Shown piece after piece: positions 60,369 through 64,000 of a DNA stretch of 64,000 nucleotides. The DNA comes from JBALVT01 sp036960305. GTDB taxonomy: Bacteria > Pseudomonadota > Gammaproteobacteria > Pseudomonadales > Halieaceae. The stretch spans positions 1 through 64,000 of the forward strand of contig JBALWA010000008.1 of NCBI GenBank assembly GCA_036960305.1, in the 5' to 3' direction. Numbering within the stretch: position 1 is the first letter of the stretch; each line of letters opens with the position of its first letter. The position numbers were made by a program, and so were the translations under genes. The notes beneath the pieces were generated by a model that was given only the letters and a program-made list of their open reading frames with translations, had not been told where the DNA came from and made no database searches.

Positions 60369-61739
60369 CTAGGCAATCAAATGAGGCGTTAGCTCTTTGA
60401 GGATGGGATGAATTTCGATAAAGGCTTCTTTCATTGCACCCAAGGCCATGTCTATCTCGCCCTCCGTCAACGGCGTTGATGTTCTCAGAGCCATCATGTT
60501 TTCGAGCGTCATCACCCCTTTGTTAATCAGCGAACGACGAAACAGTGCCATCGTTTCATTTAATCCTGGTGTGTGATTACCAATTAAATAAAATACCGGA
60601 TCTAACACTTGTTCTTCTGTCGTCAGATGAAGACTCTGATGATTACCATAGCCTAGCACCTGTCCTCTAATCCCCAGATCCTTGAGAATCTCCTGGATAC
60701 CATTCGCCAACAAGTCGCCTTTGGTATTGAGTCGCGCAATTTCCTCAGCGTCGAGTATCTCCAAACACGCTTTGCTAGCAGCGACCGTCATGGGGTCACC
60801 TGTATGCGCAGCAATCGCAGCGACTCTAACTTCCTCCTTTTGGCTAAACAGCTTCATGATATCGTCGCGGCCACCAATAAGACCCATCGGCAACCCACCT
60901 CCGATACCTTTGCCATAGCAGCACAAATCGGGCTCTACATCGAACAATGCGCCAGTGCCGCCATGATCAAGCCAGAAATTCACAATCTCATCAAAAATAA
61001 GAACAATACCGTGTTCATGGGTTAGCTCTCTCAGGAAGCTTAGATAGCCATCGTGAGGAAGAATAGTACCCCCTGTTTGAACACCTTCAGTGAGAACAGC
61101 GGCTATATCAGCCTTATTTTCACGGATAATTTTTTCTGTTCCCTCTTTGTCATTCCAGTGGACAAACAGCACATTGTCCAAGGTATTCTTGGGTATTCCC
61201 CGTAAACCTGCGGGCATCATTGGATTGGGAGGCATAGCGATTGCATCGTCGTAGGTACCGTTATACCCACCTATTATCCTTACGATTTTTTCCCTGCCAG
61301 TAAAACCTCTGGCAGCCCGTATGGCCCACATAAAAGACTGGGAGCCGCCCAATGTGTTCCACACCTTATCGACAGAGGGAACCCTCTTACACATCATTTC
61401 AGCCAATTCGTCCCTGGTGGTATCCCCCATAAAGGTAACCAGGCCCTTTGGCACCTGCTCTTGAACAGCTTGTGCAATCTTCGGGTGATTGTGTCCAGTA
61501 ATACAGGTCATACCCATGATGAGGTCGAGATAGCGGTTACCATCGACATCGTACATATAGCATCCATCTACCCGCTCAGCATAAGCGGGGTAGGTTCCAG
61601 TGCCGTGAGACCGCAGCGCGCCGCCGGGTGTGAACTGCTCTGCTCGTTCAGACAACTCCCGGGACTTGGGCGTCATTTCCCGCCATACGGCCTCTACTTC
61701 TTCCTCATATTTTTTTAGAAGCTCTTCACCTTTGGACAT
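60369..61739 (-). CDS. Class III aminotransferase (glutamate-1-semialdehyde-aminomutase-like)
   Basis: This is a 456-residue PLP enzyme. The Schiff-base lysine is K277 in YGKGIGGGLPMG, with D250-E251 binding the pyridine nitrogen. The domain order matches GSAM-like omega-aminotransferases. At the phosphate-contact motif that usually reads S-G-T-E-A it has GGSQSF, an unusual replacement. The start has GGAGAT upstream. It is too unlike HemL to be the heme enzyme; an amino group on an alkyl or polyol substrate is more likely. The SDR follows 17 bp downstream. Confidence 0.9.
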   Translation of the reverse strand: MSKGEELLKKYEEEVEAVWREMTPKSRELSERAEQFTPGGALRSHGTGTYPAYAERVDGCYMYDVDGNRYLDLIMGMTCITGHNHPKIAQAVQEQVPKGLVTFMGDTTRDELAEMMCKRVPSVDKVWNTLGGSQSFMWAIRAARGFTGREKIVRIIGGYNGTYDDAIAMPPNPMMPAGLRGIPKNTLDNVLFVHWNDKEGTEKIIRENKADIAAVLTEGVQTGGTILPHDGYLSFLRELTHEHGIVLIFDEIVNFWLDHGGTGALFDVEPDLCCYGKGIGGGLPMGLIGGRDDIMKLFSQKEEVRVAAIAAHTGDPMTVAASKACLEILDAEEIARLNTKGDLLANGIQEILKDLGIRGQVLGYGNHQSLHLTTEEQVLDPVFYLIGNHTPGLNETMALFRRSLINKGVMTLENMMALRTSTPLTEGEIDMALGAMKEAFIEIHPILKELTPHLIA

Positions 61740-61828
61740 GATTTATCTCCTTTCCTACATCTGATAGTTATAGATGAATCTATAGTGCATTAATTTTTGA
61801 ACAGCGCCTGATATCGGGTATCGCGTAA

Positions 61829-62650
61829 TCAATTGGATCGCTGGGCGATTAGTTCGTCACGCATGGCCTCAGGAGACTCCACCTTGGCTTTATCGCGCGC
61901 CACCAGTTCCGGTGGCACATACCAATGCAGCTTATCGCCGTGATAGGCATTCCAAACACATTCAGCAACTTCGACCGGTGCGATTGTCCTGCTGGCATCC
62001 GTTCGGCTTGCATTCATTTTCGGGATATTCGGGACGGTAGATAACACCTCTGCTTCCGTGTACAAATCACCTTGCCACAGCGGTGTGTCGATAATACCCG
62101 GCAGCACATCGGACGCCCTGGAGCCGTAGCGGGCCAACTCAACACTCAAGGCCTCGGTAAGTCCTTTAACCGCATGTTTTGTGGCAGCGTAAGTCGCCAT
62201 CCCAGGGGACCCAAAAGTGGCAGATCCCGATGACGTGGAAAAGCAAAGCGAATTCTCAGTCTCTTTCAACAGGGGTATGGCTGCGTAGATACCAATTAGC
62301 ACCCCAACGAGATTGATATTGACCATATCCAGAATCTTGTCAAAGGGCACCTTATCCAAACTACCACCCACCGCCACACCGGCGTTATTAAACATTATGT
62401 CCAGACGACCACCTGTCCGCTCACCAAATGAAGCCATAGCGGCATCAAATTCTTTCTTGTCACGCACATCCAGGTACGACGTGACACAGCTATTATCCCT
62501 AAGATCCCCAAGCGCCTTTTCAAGCGTTTGCAATGCCTCTGCGTCAACATCATAGCAGCCGACAAACCAGCCCTTTTTGTGGAAAAGAGTGGCTGTCGCT
62601 CGACCGATTCCGCTCGCAGCTCCGGTAATGAAAATAGATTTCTGCGCCAT
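61829..62650 (-). CDS. SDR-family oxidoreductase
   Basis: This is a 273-residue classical SDR with TGAASGIG (9-16), FNNAG (87-91), S140/S141 and Y154-x3-K158. The long C-terminal tail ending in DELIAQ is typical of the clan that contains retinol-dehydrogenase-like enzymes. It is 89 bp upstream of the aminotransferase on the same strand and may head the operon SDR, aminotransferase, SDR. The substrate is unknown. Confidence 0.9.
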   Translation of the reverse strand: MAQKSIFITGAASGIGRATATLFHKKGWFVGCYDVDAEALQTLEKALGDLRDNSCVTSYLDVRDKKEFDAAMASFGERTGGRLDIMFNNAGVAVGGSLDKVPFDKILDMVNINLVGVLIGIYAAIPLLKETENSLCFSTSSGSATFGSPGMATYAATKHAVKGLTEALSVELARYGSRASDVLPGIIDTPLWQGDLYTEAEVLSTVPNIPKMNASRTDASRTIAPVEVAECVWNAYHGDKLHWYVPPELVARDKAKVESPEAMRDELIAQRSN

Positions 62651-62893
62651 CAGCTCTCTCGCTTTTCGTCAATTGTATTCAGGATCGGACTACTCAGTCC
62701 TTTAGAATTACCTTTCAATATCGCCTTGGCGCCTACAGTGTGGTAGCTACAACAGGGCGACAAGCATAAATCTTATTGCTCATATCGTCAATAAGGTGCA
62801 AGATTACTTCTCAGTGGTTAGGCTGGCCTGGCTTTCTCGCCACCACAAATAGTGCGAGACCTCCACCCGGCAACGCCAGGCAAGGGAATCGAT

Positions 62894-63895
62894 ATGGGAA
62901 TAGTTGATGTGATTCTGAGCTTTTTCCAGGAAGAAGTTCTGTTGGCAGTCGGTCTACAGGAGTTTGTGGAAATTCTGCGCAGCGGAGACCTGGCACGGCT
63001 TTGGTCATTTGAAGGCGCAACAGCGCTGGTTGTTTTTATTGTACCTGCCCTGCTATTCCTGGAGGTTACGGCCACTGCCGTTCAGGGAACATTCCGGTGG
63101 CAGCATTACAGGATGCAGGCGCTGATCTATATCACCAGCCGGGTGTTTGCCCGTACCCTGAGCATTGGTATCGGCCTGGCTATAATCACCTGGGTCCGAC
63201 CTTATCGTCTTATCGACACGTCTCCTACGTGGTACTGGTTTATTTACGCCTACCTCGTGTTTGAGTTCTCCCACTTCATCTACCACTGGACGTGCCACAG
63301 GGTGCGCATCTTGTGGTGCCTGCACGCAACACATCACGCTCCACCGCATATGAACCTCTCTGTTTCCTATGCTCACTTTTTCCTTGAAGCGCCCTATGCT
63401 GACATCGTTCGCCTCGGTATTTGTACATTGGCTGGTGTTGACCCTCTGCTTCTTCTGGTCGTCCTGGGTATCGACTCAATCTGGGGCCATGTCATCCATG
63501 TGGGTGAAGAACTGGTTCCCAAAGGACGCATGGGCATTCTGGGCAAGTTCATCCTGACGCCATCACATCACCGGGTGCACCACTCGCGAAACCCGGAGTA
63601 TATCGATAAGAACTACTGCAATCTGCTGCCGCTCTGGGATCGGCTTTTTGGGACCTATCAGGACGAACTCGCAGATAAACGTCCCATTTATGGCGTCAGC
63701 CGCGAGATTGATACAGATAGTCTGACAGACATGTATTTCGGAGAAATCGCTGCACTGTTCCGGGATATGAAGCGTATATCGGGAGTAAAGAACAAGTTGG
63801 CTTATCTCGTGATGCCGCCGGGCTGGCACCCCGCCTCAGTACTGGCGCAGTGGCAACCTGAAGAGGAGGCTCAGGGCCATAGAAACCGCGAATAG
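62894..63895 (+). CDS. Sterol desaturase/fatty acid hydroxylase family membrane protein (paralogue 3)
   Basis: This is a 333-residue enzyme from the ATG at 62894, chosen because AAGGGA lies 6 bp upstream; a GTG at 62852 would add 14 residues. The histidine clusters are H131-x3-H135, H144-x2-H147-H148 and SHHRVHHSRNPEYIDKNY, with LLPLWDRLFGTY after. It shares the NPEYIDKNY block with the enzyme at 48066. It should be a membrane di-iron lipid hydroxylase or ether-cleaving enzyme. It is divergent from the SDR/aminotransferase/SDR operon, and the gap holds no clear operator. Confidence 0.9.
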   Translation: MGIVDVILSFFQEEVLLAVGLQEFVEILRSGDLARLWSFEGATALVVFIVPALLFLEVTATAVQGTFRWQHYRMQALIYITSRVFARTLSIGIGLAIITWVRPYRLIDTSPTWYWFIYAYLVFEFSHFIYHWTCHRVRILWCLHATHHAPPHMNLSVSYAHFFLEAPYADIVRLGICTLAGVDPLLLLVVLGIDSIWGHVIHVGEELVPKGRMGILGKFILTPSHHRVHHSRNPEYIDKNYCNLLPLWDRLFGTYQDELADKRPIYGVSREIDTDSLTDMYFGEIAALFRDMKRISGVKNKLAYLVMPPGWHPASVLAQWQPEEEAQGHRNRE

Positions 63896-64000
63896 TAAAT
63901 TGGCCGCGAGTATCCTGGAGGGTGGCGTATATGCATGGGGAGATATGCCCATGCCTCCGATGTCCGGTTTAACCGCACACCAAGCAAGCCTGCTTGCCGA
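63896..64000. other. Right edge, no supported gene
   Basis: The last 105 bases after the sterol-desaturase-family gene hold no complete feature. A short frame with closely spaced ATG codons near 63948-63961 runs off the edge, but it is too short to call. Confidence 0.3.

Noticed and set aside
1..64000. CRISPR arrays, tRNA or rRNA genes, prophage
   Set aside because: No regularly spaced repeats, cloverleaf or rRNA-like sequence, and no phage structural genes were seen on reading; a tRNA scan was not possible here.

Overview
The window reads as the chromosome of a free-living aerobic marine-type gammaproteobacterium. The gene content recalls Cellvibrionales lineages such as Halieaceae or Spongiibacteraceae, but there is no rRNA or other phylogenetic marker here, so the lineage is an inference. 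Supporting signs are three large TonB-dependent receptors, many short-chain dehydrogenases and acyl-CoA-type enzymes, a wax ester/triacylglycerol synthase, a BCCT osmolyte carrier and two cation/proton antiporters. Coding density is high. I saw no tRNA, rRNA, CRISPR array, prophage or intact insertion sequence.

Layout. 0-7.3 kb: tail of an AraC regulator; a four-gene minus-strand operon (acyl-CoA dehydrogenase, APH-fold kinase, SDR, molybdopterin oxidoreductase) divergent from a TetR regulator and a second SDR. 7.3-15.7 kb: phosphate-selective-type porin, a DUF3127-like protein with an SSB-like acidic tip, an exported sulfatase-modifying-factor-fold protein, then an RND efflux pair with a DUF1214-like exported protein. 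15.8-19.2 kb: a broken glutathione S-transferase gene, then a coupled gamma-glutamyltransferase/saccharopine-dehydrogenase-like pair. 19.5-23 kb: membrane fatty-acid-hydroxylase-type protein, small ORF, MarR regulator, BCCT carrier. 23-29.1 kb: TonB receptor, TPR-sulfotransferase, YegD-like Hsp70. 29.1-33 kb: an amber-interrupted small gene, DksA-type zinc finger, DUF465 protein, FAD dehydrogenase, GreA/B-like factor and an IS6-type transposase scar. 33-39.5 kb: a 963-residue YD-repeat lipoprotein, LysE exporter, CPA1 antiporter, coiled-coil membrane protein. 39.7-45.3 kb: wax ester synthase; a tightly overlapping 2-oxoacid:ferredoxin oxidoreductase operon with a ferritin-like third gene; a DMT exporter. 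45.3-50.8 kb: TonB receptor divergent from a sterol-desaturase-family protein, then a Kef-type antiporter. 50.8-63.9 kb: an accessory catabolic-looking region with a cytochrome c/beta-propeller protein, SRPBCC and VOC proteins, a TonB receptor divergent from TetR plus a GPH-type carrier, SDR, class III aminotransferase, SDR and a third sterol-desaturase-family protein.

How the genes may work together. Two regions look like dedicated catabolic modules. The first (122-5518) pairs an APH-type kinase with an acyl-CoA dehydrogenase that has Asp where the classical catalytic Glu sits, the arrangement found fused in mammalian ACAD10/ACAD11. The second (about 50.8-63.9 kb) combines outer-membrane uptake, inner-membrane carriage, a local TetR regulator and several redox enzymes; its substrate is unknown. 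The three disrupted loci (GST, amber-interrupted gene, IS6 scar) indicate ongoing gene decay between the functional blocks.
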